NCBI GenBank assembly: GCA_041745535.1
Contig: JBGTIS010000310.1
Coordinates: 1 to 25,153 of the forward strand
Origin: JBGTIS01 sp041745535
GTDB lineage: Bacteria; Bacteroidota; Bacteroidia; Cytophagales; Cyclobacteriaceae
Direction: 5' to 3'
Length of the DNA stretch: 25,153 nt
A program made the position numbers and the translations under genes. Below, piece after piece: positions 17,207 to 24,636 of this stretch (its first letter is position 1; the number at the start of each line of letters is the position of its first letter). The notes under the pieces are model-generated. The model saw nothing but the letters and a program-made list of their open reading frames with translations, searched no databases and was not told the origin of the DNA.

Positions 17207-19030
17207 TTAACCCACCATTAAATAAGTTCTCGGATATTTGTAATTGCCCCTGGATAAACGGGTGCTTAATGCTACGGCGAAGGTGAGGGTTCCCACCCTT
17301 CCTAAAAACATGGAAATAATAAGCACCACCTTGCCCGCTGCCGAAAGGGTGCCCGTAATACCCGTACTGAATCCTACGGTGCCAAAAGCAGATACCTGCT
17401 CGAAGGTAAGGTTGAGTATATCTTTTTCCGGTTCGGTAATGCTCAGGGCAAATACACCCACCAGGTTAATGGCAATGGCATAAAAGAAAATAGAAAGGGC
17501 TTTAAAAAGTATTTCATTGGGTATGTACCGTTCGCCCACTTCCAGGTGCAAAGCGCCCCGGGTAGTAGCAATTACCGAGACTATAATAAGGTAAAAGGTA
17601 GAAGTTTTGATGCCACCGGCCGTAGAAGCGGAAGAGCCTCCAATAAACATCAGAAACATGATGAGAATAAGCGCCGGCGGACCGATCCGCGAAAAATCAA
17701 CCGTATTGAACCCGGCAGTTCGGCTGGCTACCGACTGGAAAAAGCTGGCGATCATGGATTCTACAAAATTAAGCCCTCCCAGGGAATTATTTTTTTCCAG
17801 CAGATAAAACGCCACCATGCCAAACAGGATGAGGAAAATGGAGACATTAATGGATATTTTGGTGCCCAGCCGCCAGTCTTTCCACGGGTTTTGTAAGCGT
17901 TCGCGCATCCGCGAGGGAGAAAAAATATCATGAATAGCCGGAAACCCGATGGCGCCAAAAATAATGGCAAAAGCGATTACCAGTTGTAGCACATACCCAT
18001 CTCTGATTACATTTTCATACAGGTTGTTGGTGTACAGGCTAAATCCGGCATTACAAAAAGCAGAGATCGCATGAAATACCGAAAAGAATATTTTTTGTGC
18101 GGTAGTATCGAAGGGAACATGTGAGCCCCAGGAGAAAAAGATCAGAATAGCTGTGCCTGTTTCAATAATAAAAGTAATAAACACCGCCTGTTTTAGCAGC
18201 GATATGGCCGAAGACAATGATTCGGTATCCATATAATCGGGAATCATATTTTTGTGGGTCATACCCAGCTTGCTATTCAGAAATGTGGCGAAAAAAGTAG
18301 CGAAGGTAACAATGCCCAATCCCCCGATCTGAATAAGCCCGAGAATTACCAACTGCCCCCGGAACGTAAAATAGGTAGCGGTATCCACCACAATTAATCC
18401 GGTTACACAACTGGCGCTTACCGAAGTAAAAAGGGCATCTACCAGCGGCAGGCTTCCCGGGTGGGTAGTCATGGTGGGTAACATAAGTAAAATTGTTCCC
18501 AACCCAATAATCAACACAAAACTCAGCACGAACGCAATGCCGGGCCTCACCTTAATGCTGGTCAGCCTGGAGCCAATCCGGGCCAGTTCCAGCACCAGGA
18601 TAAAGGCGATAAAAAGGCTGAAAACCTTCCGGTAAAAGCCTGCATAGTTGCCAGAACCAAACACATAATACGCCCATTCCAGTACCACATTACCCAGCAG
18701 GTAATTGCTGATTCCGTTTACCACAATAATGGTAATCACAAAACCTTCAATCAGATTGGTTTGCAGAAATTCTGTTCGATTGGTAGCATACAGCACCCGC
18801 AGCAGGAAATTAAAAACATACACAAAAAAAATAATATCGAAACCCGTTAGAATGTGGCGTTGCGCCTGCGGGGTAATCTCAAATCCATACAGATAGAAAA
18901 GCAATACCAGCGAACTTATGGGTAAAAGTATGGTGATGGTGCGGATAATATGCCTGGCAATCTTTTCGCTGTCGAAAGTGAGGTTGTTGAGCTTTTGGAG
19001 AGACTTTTTCTTAAATTTCTGAAAATTCAT
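17207..19030 (-). CDS. TrkH/KtrB-family potassium channel subunit with N-terminal membrane extension
   Basis: A second K+-translocating subunit, unlike the trkH upstream: 607 residues against the usual ~450 for KtrB. The extra ~150 N-terminal residues carry several hydrophobic segments (about 30-48, 62-80, 94-115 and 136-152). The SKT core from ~165 has four pore loops with filter segments CVTG (208-211), CNAG (326-329), RTAG (437-440) and GTVG (550-553), plus the conserved SASTAGGIKT (467-476). No ktrA gene adjoins it; the TrkA encoded 2 kb away on the other strand is a possible partner. It is 39 bases downstream of the PfkB kinase gene on the same strand, so possibly one transcript. Na+-coupled K+ uptake is the family role; ion preference here is not proven. 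Confidence 0.9.
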   Translation of the reverse strand: MNFQKFKKKSLQKLNNLTFDSEKIARHIIRTITILLPISSLVLLFYLYGFEITPQAQRHILTGFDIIFFVYVFNFLLRVLYATNRTEFLQTNLIEGFVITIIVVNGISNYLLGNVVLEWAYYVFGSGNYAGFYRKVFSLFIAFILVLELARIGSRLTSIKVRPGIAFVLSFVLIIGLGTILLMLPTMTTHPGSLPLVDALFTSVSASCVTGLIVVDTATYFTFRGQLVILGLIQIGGLGIVTFATFFATFLNSKLGMTHKNMIPDYMDTESLSSAISLLKQAVFITFIIETGTAILIFFSWGSHVPFDTTAQKIFFSVFHAISAFCNAGFSLYTNNLYENVIRDGYVLQLVIAFAIIFGAIGFPAIHDIFSPSRMRERLQNPWKDWRLGTKISINVSIFLILFGMVAFYLLEKNNSLGGLNFVESMIASFFQSVASRTAGFNTVDFSRIGPPALILIMFLMFIGGSSASTAGGIKTSTFYLIIVSVIATTRGALHLEVGERYIPNEILFKALSIFFYAIAINLVGVFALSITEPEKDILNLTFEQVSAFGTVGFSTGITGTLSAAGKVVLIISMFLGRVGTLTFAVALSTRLSRGNYKYPRTYLMVG

Positions 19031-19069
19031 TAATGCCCGTATTACAATTTTTTGGTAGTATTCTTATGA

Positions 19070-20101
19070 TCAAAAGTATTTGGCGGCTTCCTCTATCAGT
19101 TTTTGTTTATTCACCGGCACCACGCCCACCGATTCGCAAACCAGTCCACCGCCCAGGTTGGACAGCGCAGCCAGTGTGGCAGGCGGTACTTGCAGGGCCA
19201 GGCAAAGGGCCGCAATGCTGACTACCGTGTCGCCTGCACCCGAAACATCTGAGATTTGCCTTACAAAAGCCGGCATAAAGTGCCTTTCTTCCATGCCCTG
19301 GTACACTCCATCGATAAAGACACCCTTTTCCGACAAAGTAATCAGGATGTTTTCAGCTTCCAGCAATTGCCTGAGCCGGGCAGAGGCTTTTTGAATAAAG
19401 GGTTCAAATAATTCAGATGAGATCTGTTCAGGCCAGGGAAAGTTATGGTGCCGCAGGCCTTCTTTCAGTTCTTTCAGGTTTGGCTTGAATAGGGTGGCCT
19501 TTTTGTAATGCGGAAAATTGCGTTTCTTAGGATCCACCACTGTAGGGATACCTTTTTTATTGGCCAGGGTAATAATTTTCCCAATCCGCTGCTCGTCCAG
19601 CATGCCCTTGTCGTAATCCTGAAAAATAATTACATCGGCTTCTTCCAGCAGTTGTTCGGCCATTTGCATCACCGCCTGACTTTCATCCTGATTCAGCAGT
19701 GAATCATCTTCGGCATCTACCCGCAAAATCTGTTGCGATCCTCCGATCAGCCTTTCTTTTATTGTGGTGGTGCGGTGCGCGCTTTTTATAATACCCCGAT
19801 TGGAAATGCCATTTTCGGAAAGCAGGCTGATAAAATTGTCGCCATACAAATCATCGCCTACCAGGGCGCAGAGCAGGGGCGTGGCGCCTAAAGCCTGTAT
19901 GTTGAGCGCCACATTGGCGGCACCGCCCAGCCGTTTTTCACGGCGCTGCACGTTCAGAATAGGCACGGGTGCTTCCGGCGATATCCGTTCTACTTTACCC
20001 CACACGTAAGCGTCTACCATTACATCACCAATAATCAGCACTTTCAGGTTTTGAAAGTCAGAAAAAGTCTGGTTCAGGTTGAGGCAGGTATTCGGAGCCA
20101 T
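19070..20101 (-). CDS. rfaE1: PfkB-family kinase, D-glycero-beta-D-manno-heptose-7-phosphate kinase-like (RfaE1/HldA)
   Basis: A cytosolic sugar kinase of 343 residues that resembles the kinase half of HldE, which phosphorylates heptose 7-phosphate at O-1 for lipopolysaccharide core or glycan precursors. Visible are VLIIGDVMVDAYVWGKVERISPEAPVP (from residue 21; the SPEAPVP is typical of RfaE1), GGAANVALN (59-67), the kinase motif DVSGAGDT with catalytic Asp291, and substrate-side FQDYDKGML (~160-168). The nucleotidyl-transferase half of HldE is absent, so the protein is the split form. Another PfkB sugar kinase is possible but less likely. Its ATG lies only ~11 bases after a strong terminator hairpin. 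Confidence 0.85.
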   Translation of the reverse strand: MAPNTCLNLNQTFSDFQNLKVLIIGDVMVDAYVWGKVERISPEAPVPILNVQRREKRLGGAANVALNIQALGATPLLCALVGDDLYGDNFISLLSENGISNRGIIKSAHRTTTIKERLIGGSQQILRVDAEDDSLLNQDESQAVMQMAEQLLEEADVIIFQDYDKGMLDEQRIGKIITLANKKGIPTVVDPKKRNFPHYKKATLFKPNLKELKEGLRHHNFPWPEQISSELFEPFIQKASARLRQLLEAENILITLSEKGVFIDGVYQGMEERHFMPAFVRQISDVSGAGDTVVSIAALCLALQVPPATLAALSNLGGGLVCESVGVVPVNKQKLIEEAAKYF

Positions 20102-20111
20102 ACACTTTACA

Positions 20112-20146
20112 TTAAAAATAATGAACCCTGTTGCGGCACAGGGTTC
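20112..20146 (-). terminator. Intrinsic terminator after the aminotransferase gene, just before rfaE1
   Basis: On the minus strand, GAACCCTGT (complement of 20138-20146) and ACAGGGTTC (complement of 20123-20131) form a perfect 9-base stem around a 6-base loop, followed by ATTATTTTTAAT. It sits in the 66-base gap between two same-strand genes and ends about 11 bases from the rfaE1 start codon. Confidence 0.7.
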
Positions 20147-20167
20147 AATGGTAGTGGTTCGGGCACT

Positions 20168-21364
20168 CTATTTCAGATCGGCCAGCACATTTTTAATCCG
20201 TTTGATGGCTTCCCGAAGGTGTTCTTCAGAAGCGGCAAACGAAATCCGGATACAGTTGGGACTGCCAAAGGCTTCACCCGATACGGTAGACACGTGCGCT
20301 TTATTCAATAAATACATGGAGAAATCGCTGGCATGCTGTATGGTAGTTTCACCATTGGCTTTGCCGAAATATTCGCTTACATCCGGGAAGATGTAGAAAG
20401 CGCCTTCCGGGGTATCGGTTTTTATACCAGGAATTTCTTTCAGCAGTTCGAGCACCATATCTCTTCTTCTGAGGTAAGCCTGTGCCATGGCTTTGGTAGG
20501 CTCCTGGTCGCCATTCAGCGCGGCAATGGCAGCCCGCTGGGCAATGGTATTGGCCCCAGAAGTAACCTGCCCCTGAATTTTGTTACAGGCTTTGGCCAGC
20601 CACAATGGCGCCGCGATATAACCCAAACGCCAGCCGGTCATGGCATATCCTTTAGAAAAACCATTCACCGTAACGGTACGCTCCATCATACCCGGGAAAG
20701 AAGCCAGGCTTACGTGTTCGCCACTGAAATTGATGTATTCATAAATTTCGTCAGCAATGGCAATGATATTTTTATGTTTATTTAGCACCTCTGCCATCGC
20801 AGCCATTTCTTCGCGGTTGAAAACCGCGCCGGTTGGGTTACAGGGTGACGAAAAAATAATCGCCTTGGTTTTATCGGTAATGGCATTTTCCAGTTGTTCG
20901 GCGGTGGCTTTGAAGTTATTTTCCAGTCCGGCAGAAATAAATACCGGCATCCCTTCGGCCATTTTCACCATATCCTCATAGCTCACCCAGTACGGCGTGT
21001 ACACAATCACCTCATCGCCCGGATCGAGCAGGCTGAGCATGATATTGGCAATAGACTGTTTGGCACCGGTAGACACCACAATTTGCTCGGGCGTGTAGCT
21101 CAGGTTATTGTCTCTTTTAAGTTTATCGGCAATGGCCTGTCGCAGGTCCTGATACCCCGGTACTGGCGGATAGGCAAAGTAAAGCCCTTCGTCGATGGCC
21201 TGTTTAGCAGCTTCCTGAATGTGTTTGGGCGTTTTAAAGTCAGGTTCACCCAAACTCAGACTAATGATGTCGATCCCTTTACTTTTAAGTTCTCTTGCTT
21301 TCTGGGCCATGGCCAGGGTAGCCGACTCAGACATTGCTTGGATTCTTTTCGAAAGCTGCTCCAT
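20168..21364 (-). CDS. aspC: Class I PLP-dependent aminotransferase, aspartate aminotransferase-like
   Basis: A cytosolic fold-type I aminotransferase of 398 residues from the ATG at 21364 (MEQLSKRIQAMSESATLAM), the normal family start. An upstream ATG at 21436 would add 24 residues with no family match. The cofactor lysine is Lys228 in NGFSKGYAMTGWRLGY, the carboxylate-binding Arg373 is in NCIRISFA, and SSPCNPTGAVF and IADEIYEY are as expected. The sequence most resembles subgroup Ib aspartate (and prephenate) aminotransferases. The amino-acid preference cannot be read from the sequence, so the symbol is tentative. A strong terminator follows. It is divergent from ssrA across ~275 bases. Confidence 0.88.
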   Translation of the reverse strand: MEQLSKRIQAMSESATLAMAQKARELKSKGIDIISLSLGEPDFKTPKHIQEAAKQAIDEGLYFAYPPVPGYQDLRQAIADKLKRDNNLSYTPEQIVVSTGAKQSIANIMLSLLDPGDEVIVYTPYWVSYEDMVKMAEGMPVFISAGLENNFKATAEQLENAITDKTKAIIFSSPCNPTGAVFNREEMAAMAEVLNKHKNIIAIADEIYEYINFSGEHVSLASFPGMMERTVTVNGFSKGYAMTGWRLGYIAAPLWLAKACNKIQGQVTSGANTIAQRAAIAALNGDQEPTKAMAQAYLRRRDMVLELLKEIPGIKTDTPEGAFYIFPDVSEYFGKANGETTIQHASDFSMYLLNKAHVSTVSGEAFGSPNCIRISFAASEEHLREAIKRIKNVLADLK

Positions 21365-21580
21365 AGTGTTGTTAGTTTTATTTTTACTATTTCCGATCGT
21401 TAACAGCCTGGTTTTAATGGGTTTACAAAAAACCATTAACGACTGACTTAAAAAGCCGGGGACAAAAGTAAATATTTAGGTTTTTACATGCTAATAGGAG
21501 CGAAGGATATTACGGGAAATATTTTAGCGGGAAAAAAGCGCTCCGGAAAAGTTTTTCGGAAAGGGTTAACATTTTATAGT

Positions 21581-21588
21581 TATATTCG
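21581..21588 (+). promoter_or_regulatory. Possible -7 promoter box TATATTCG for ssrA
   Basis: TATATTCG differs by one base from the Bacteroidota TAnnTTTG box and lies ~50 bases before the mature tmRNA 5' end, allowing a short leader removed by RNase P. No clear -33 box at the usual distance. The remainder of 21365-21640 shows no gene. Confidence 0.3.
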
Positions 21589-21640
21589 TAAGTTATAAGG
21601 CAATATAAACCATACACCAACGCTTTGTATAAAAATATAT

Positions 21641-22048
21641 GGGGCCGACCGGATTTGACAGTAAGTGCAGGTCAGGTGTAAGCATGCCGGGTGTTGGGAG
21701 TATTACCCGTAAATAAAACTTTCAAAACGACAATTGGCGAATCTAATTACGCCATGGCCGCTTAATTTTAGGATTTATTCTTAAAATATGAGCTTAATCG
21801 GTTGAGTCCCTAAAGGATTCCCGGGCCACATCCCGCCGGGCTCTGTTCTGTTGGCTTGGAGTTCGGGGTGTCGAACAGACGGAAATAGTTGGAAGCGACG
21901 CTGCTAGCTTCCGATGAAACTTTTAGCGGATAAGGAGTTGGTAGGCCGGTTGTCAGCCAGCCACTCTCGAAAACCAAAAGACAACTAAGCATGTAGAAAG
22001 CGCACTGGTTTCCTTAGCTGGACGAGGGTTCGAATCCCTCCGGCTCCA
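21641..22048 (+). ncRNA. ssrA: tmRNA (SsrA), trans-translation RNA
   Basis: The RNA that rescues stalled ribosomes and tags the unfinished protein for degradation. The 5' end GGGGCCGACCGGATTTGACAG and the 3' tRNA-like end with the T-arm GGTTCGAATCC are diagnostic. The acceptor stem pairs GGGGCCG (21641-21647) with CGGCTCC (22041-22047), and A22048 is the discriminator. The next bases are CTA, so the 3' CCA is not encoded and must be added. The tag frame begins at GGC 21736 and ends at TAA 21763-21765, giving a peptide (A)GESNYAMAA. A minus-strand frame across it (21810-21992) is a shadow. A hairpin terminator follows. Confidence 0.97.
21736..21765 (+). other. tmRNA tag reading frame (GESNYAMAA, stop)
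   Basis: Nine resume codons GGC GAA TCT AAT TAC GCC ATG GCC GCT then TAA. With the alanine from the charged tRNA-like end, the tag is AGESNYAMAA. It ends in the non-polar AMAA typical of ClpXP-recognised degrons, and its G-E-x-N/S-Y-A core matches Bacteroidota tags. Confidence 0.9.
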
Positions 22049-22064
22049 CTAGTAATGATGAAAG

Positions 22065-22109
22065 CCACCTAATATTTCAACTTTAAATATTTAGGTGGTT
22101 TTTATTTTT
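22065..22109 (+). terminator. Terminator of ssrA
   Basis: CCACCTAA…(22065-) pairs with …TTAGGTGG (to 22098), with an extra TATTT/AAATA pairing in the upper stem, followed by the T-rich run TTTTTATTTTT (22099-22109). Confidence 0.75.
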
Positions 22110-22167
22110 GACTATTTTGTGACTAGGAAATTTCAATCCTGATGCTGGTATTAAAAAATTGAGCTTT

Positions 22168-22395
22168 ATGGCAAAAAAGATGAAAAGTGCGAAAAGGCAG
22201 CACTCTGGGCGAAAAAAAAGGCCAACAGGGAGACAGACTACTCAAATTATCCCTATGCAATTGGAATTATTGGATATGTTTGCCCATAAGCAACTAAGCG
22301 ATCAGGAAATGGAGGAGGTCAAAGACCTGATTTCTAACTATTTTTTAGAAAAAGCACAGGATGAAGTGGAAGCGTTGGCCGAGCACAAACATTAA
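22168..22395 (+). CDS. Small basic/acidic protein, possible antitoxin
   Basis: 75 residues from ATG 22168 (a TTG at 22159 is the alternative). The first 25 residues are strongly basic (MAKKMKSAKRQHSGRKKRPTG). The rest is helical and acidic: LELLDMFAHKQLSDQEMEEVKDLI, then NYFLEKAQDEVEALAE. I recognise this general shape (a short 'L…L-S-D-x-E…I…Y-x-x-K-A…D-E' helix pair) from small proteins encoded upstream of PIN or nucleotidyltransferase toxins in Bacteroidota and cyanobacteria, but no family name is certain. It is the first gene after ssrA, 40 bases before another small gene. The antitoxin role is inference. Confidence 0.5.
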   Translation: MAKKMKSAKRQHSGRKKRPTGRQTTQIIPMQLELLDMFAHKQLSDQEMEEVKDLISNYFLEKAQDEVEALAEHKH

Positions 22396-22434
22396 GATTT
22401 AAAAAAAAATAGATTTGGATAAAAAGGCTACGAT

Positions 22435-22650
22435 ATGAATTCACGGGAAATTCAATATGCTGACCCAGAAGAGGATATTCTTCAGATAGAAGTAGATATC
22501 GCGCTTAATCGTACGATGGAAGAGAACTTCAAGGCGTATTGTGATACCATTGTAGCACTTTACGCAATGGCAGAAATTGATGTAGAGAACTACCCTGTCA
22601 AACGCGTTATCGCTTATGCCGGCGAACAATCCGAATACCCGCTTTCCTAA
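22435..22650 (+). CDS. Small hypothetical protein paired with a nucleotidyltransferase remnant
   Basis: A 71-residue acidic protein, MNSREIQYADPEEDILQIEV…, with helices and no signal peptide. No named family is recognised. It overlaps the following nucleotidyltransferase-like frame by 35 bases. Small proteins of this look often precede DUF6036-type nucleotidyltransferases in Bacteroidota; that pairing is from memory and not proven here. Its last ~10 residues (YAGEQSEYPLS) may already be altered, as they lie in the overlap. Confidence 0.5.
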   Translation: MNSREIQYADPEEDILQIEVDIALNRTMEENFKAYCDTIVALYAMAEIDVENYPVKRVIAYAGEQSEYPLS

Positions 22651-22825
22651 AAACTTCCGGGAGTTTGTTATTGAGTTGAACCGCCATCAGGTTGACTATA
22701 TGATTATTAAAGGGTATGCAGTCGGTGCTTATGGCTATGCCAGAGATACAAACGTTTTGGATATCTTCACCAATGCTTCTGAACAATTGCTACCCTGTGG
22801 AGCAACTGTCGCGCAATACTCCTGA
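22616..22825 (+). pseudogene. Truncated MNT/DUF6036-like nucleotidyltransferase
   Basis: The frame reads FREFVIELNRHQVDYMIIKGYAVG…YGYARDTNVLDIFTNASEQ, the N-terminus of small nucleotidyltransferases (pattern: L…L…V-x-Y-x-I-I/V-G-G-Y-A-V…H/Y-G-x-x-R-x-T-x-D-x-D-I/L). The usual G-G is K-G here, and the T-x-D-x-D metal motif has become T-N-V-L-D, so the first catalytic Asp is missing. After about 55 residues the sequence changes to repeat-like DNA (22777-22862) and stops. Full proteins have ~150-200 residues, so this one is broken both in its active site and in length. Confidence 0.5.
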
Positions 22826-22862
22826 ACAACCGCCCCACCCGGGGCAACTGTTCCGCACATCT
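22777..22862. repeat. Two imperfect ~43-bp tandem units
   Basis: Each unit starts TGAACAA, continues with a C-rich stretch and contains GCAACTGT(C/T)(G/C)CGCA. The second unit begins 43 bases after the first (22777 and ~22820). They begin where the nucleotidyltransferase homology ends. Boundaries are approximate. Confidence 0.45.
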
Positions 22863-23133
22863 AATGCACAGATAAGTACCTGGCGTAACACGTTCGTTTT
22901 TTTTGTATCGTATTAAAATAAGTTTACCCAGAAATTCAAAGCTCCAAACGTAGGATATTACAAAACAATAATATACCTACAGTGGTATACAACATTTGGG
23001 TAAGAAAACGGTTTACAATATACCAATTCAGGACGGCCAATATCTGGTAGTCTGGTGGGCTACTTGCTAACGGGTGCCGACTCCCTATCAAATATCAAGG
23101 CTGTTTAACGTTATCCATTACTTGCAAAACAAC
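22826..23133. other. Gene-free stretch
   Basis: About 310 bases with no credible gene. It contains the end of the 43-bp repeat pair and a small perfect hairpin TATACC…GGTATA (22972-22977 / 22984-22989). Frames here are short and have no family features. Probably eroded accessory DNA plus the upstream region of the lipoprotein gene. Confidence 0.5.
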
Positions 23134-23613
23134 ATGAAAAAATTAAGTATATTCTTTATAGTATTCTTCTTTATAGCTTTATTTTCCTGCCAGGAAGAGG
23201 CCGTTGAAACCGAAAAGAGTTTGGTGGCAGGCCAATGGAATATTGTTGATCAGGAGTACGATTTATATGCCAATAATATCAAAGTGCCCAGGATTCTTTA
23301 TCAGGACAAATTTGATATCAATGATTATACTCCATTTGTACCGGGTAGCACCATTTTATTCAATTTAAATGGAAATATTTCATATAATGGCAACCCAACC
23401 TTTGGCACCTGGCAATTGAGCCAAGACAAAAAAAGTATCGTTTGTGGTTTGCCACAAGACCCAAATTTTCCGAGCAATATTACCTTTGATGTACTCAATG
23501 TAACCACACAAGTATTACGCCTGCGGACGCAATATGATATTGATGACCTACCCGTCGATGCTGATACCGGTCCCATCGATGAAATTGAATGGATAATTAA
23601 TTTGGAAAGGTGA
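23134..23613 (+). CDS. Lipoprotein, lipocalin-like hypothetical
   Basis: 159 residues from ATG 23134 (MKKLSIFFIVFFFIALFSCQ); an upstream GTG frame would put residues before the signal peptide. The lipobox ALFSC has its Cys at residue 19, so the protein is lipid-anchored at the envelope. The mature part is strand-rich with AGQWNIVDQEYDLY near the start and GTWQLSQDKKSIVC in the middle, the G-x-W pattern of Bacteroidota lipocalin-like lipoproteins. It closes with DEIEWIINLER. The function is unknown, and no partner gene adjoins it. Confidence 0.7.
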   Translation: MKKLSIFFIVFFFIALFSCQEEAVETEKSLVAGQWNIVDQEYDLYANNIKVPRILYQDKFDINDYTPFVPGSTILFNLNGNISYNGNPTFGTWQLSQDKKSIVCGLPQDPNFPSNITFDVLNVTTQVLRLRTQYDIDDLPVDADTGPIDEIEWIINLER

Positions 23614-23793
23614 GTAAAGAATTATCGGGGATACTGTTAAGTATATCCTGCCATTGAAATCAATACCTGATTTATTAATGCTCAATAGGATCGGGATCGG
23701 GTAAGATAGGTTGCCCGGCTTTGGTAAGATGAGAATGGCTATGGGTCCGGTATGGAGGCGGACAGTAGAAAATAATAAGACACAATAAAAACT

Positions 23794-23973
23794 TTGCGCC
23801 AGACCTGCCAGGCAATCCGGCAGTATCACTTCCGCAATACTTCTAAACACCTGCTAGCCCGCAAACAATTGGGCAAAGTGGTAGCCGAGCGGTTGTTTCC
23901 TACTCTGAATACCCGGAGCAAGTCGGACAAAACGTCGGCAGATGCTGAAGCAGCTTCCAAAGCAGCTTCCTGA
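23794..23973 (+). other. Protein-like short frame, possible gene remnant
   Basis: A 59-codon frame from TTG has protein-like composition (…SKHLLARKQLGKVVAERLF…, then Ser/Lys/Ala-rich and …EAASKAAS). It has no ATG, no binding site and runs into the 42-bp repeat array on its 3' side. I cannot name it. It may be the tail of a lost gene or chance. Confidence 0.2.
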
Positions 23974-24235
23974 TTGTGTGAGAAAGCCTGGCATGCTTGC
24001 TGAAGCCTTCTATTTCCTTCTTGGGAATGCCTGAAGGCTTCAAAGTCCCAAATAATTTGTTGTAGCGTGCTTCCAAAGCTTTGGAAGCACTTTACATTTT
24101 GTCGCAGACCACTCAAAAAGCTTTTTAGGTACTTTACAAAACGTTGTAGACCTTCCAAAAAGCTTTTTGGGTACTTCAAGAAAGATATTGCGCTGATTTA
24201 AAGCGTTAGAAGTACTTTACAAAACATTGTTGAGG
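23940..24235. repeat. 42-bp-period array of palindromic units
   Basis: About seven degenerate units have palindrome centres near 23952, 23994, 24037, 24079, 24121, 24163 and 24204 (steps 42, 43, 42, 42, 42, 41). The best cores are a 24-base perfect palindrome (24067-24090), AAAAAGCTTTTT (24115-24126) and CCAAAAAGCTTTTTGG (24155-24170). Between cores the units share ACTTTACAAAACgTTGTAGACC-like sequence. On the minus strand a TTG-started frame (24179-23826) reads 14-residue repeats such as KYLKSFLSGLRQNV, but it has no convincing start. Confidence 0.7.
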
Positions 24236-24380
24236 CTTTTCAATGCATCCTGACTGGATTACGACATTTTGTAAGCGGTTTTTGCGCCTTTGGCAGCAGG
24301 GCAAGCGCATTATTGCCCGGCTTTTCAGCGGGTGCGGGAGTGCGGGCAACTTACAGGCACAGGAATTTTACGCTCATAGC

Positions 24381-24420
24381 CGTGTACAAATGTTTATACT
24401 CGTTTACAAACGTTTAATTT
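24381..24420. repeat. Two 20-bp direct repeats
   Basis: CGTGTACAAATGTTTATACT followed directly by CGTTTACAAACGTTTAATTT; 14 of 20 positions agree, all in the shared CGT-TACAAA-GTTTA frame. Confidence 0.5.
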
Positions 24421-24602
24421 TCGATTTTTCTCCAGGTTTTTATTATCTTGGAAAGAAGAGGAAGCACGACAGTAGGCCAAACACCTTCTTCTGAGAGATC
24501 ATTGGCTGTTTATTTGCGGGAAATACATAACGCGCCATGAAGCGTAGATTGCTTAGAGGAAATCCATTTTTAAAACAAAAAACCTCCTGTAGCAAGGAAG
24601 CT

Positions 24603-24636
24603 GCTATATGGAAAATAACCGCCATATAGCGGTTAT
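24603..24636 (+). promoter_or_regulatory. Overlapping alternative hairpins upstream of the nuclease-like gene
   Basis: GCTATATGG (24603-24611) is the exact inverse of CCATATAGC (24622-24630), and ATAACCGC (24615-24622) is the exact inverse of GCGGTTAT (24629-24636). The two stems share bases 24622 and 24629-24630 and block each other. They lie 32 bases before the start codon of the next gene. They may be an operator pair or an RNA switch; no regulator is encoded in the window. Confidence 0.4.

Noticed and set aside
21810..21992. Minus-strand 60-residue frame inside ssrA
   Set aside because: A shadow of a structured RNA gene.
23826..24179. 117-residue minus-strand repeat protein
   Set aside because: TTG start, a stop codon just upstream, no binding site and a frame slip in the outer unit; reported as a repeat array instead.
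23940..24235. CRISPR array
   Set aside because: The 42-bp step has no constant repeat alternating with unique spacers; the units are degenerate throughout and no cas gene is present.
24243..24494. 83-residue plus-strand frame
   Set aside because: It runs through repeats and AT-rich DNA with no family feature or binding site.
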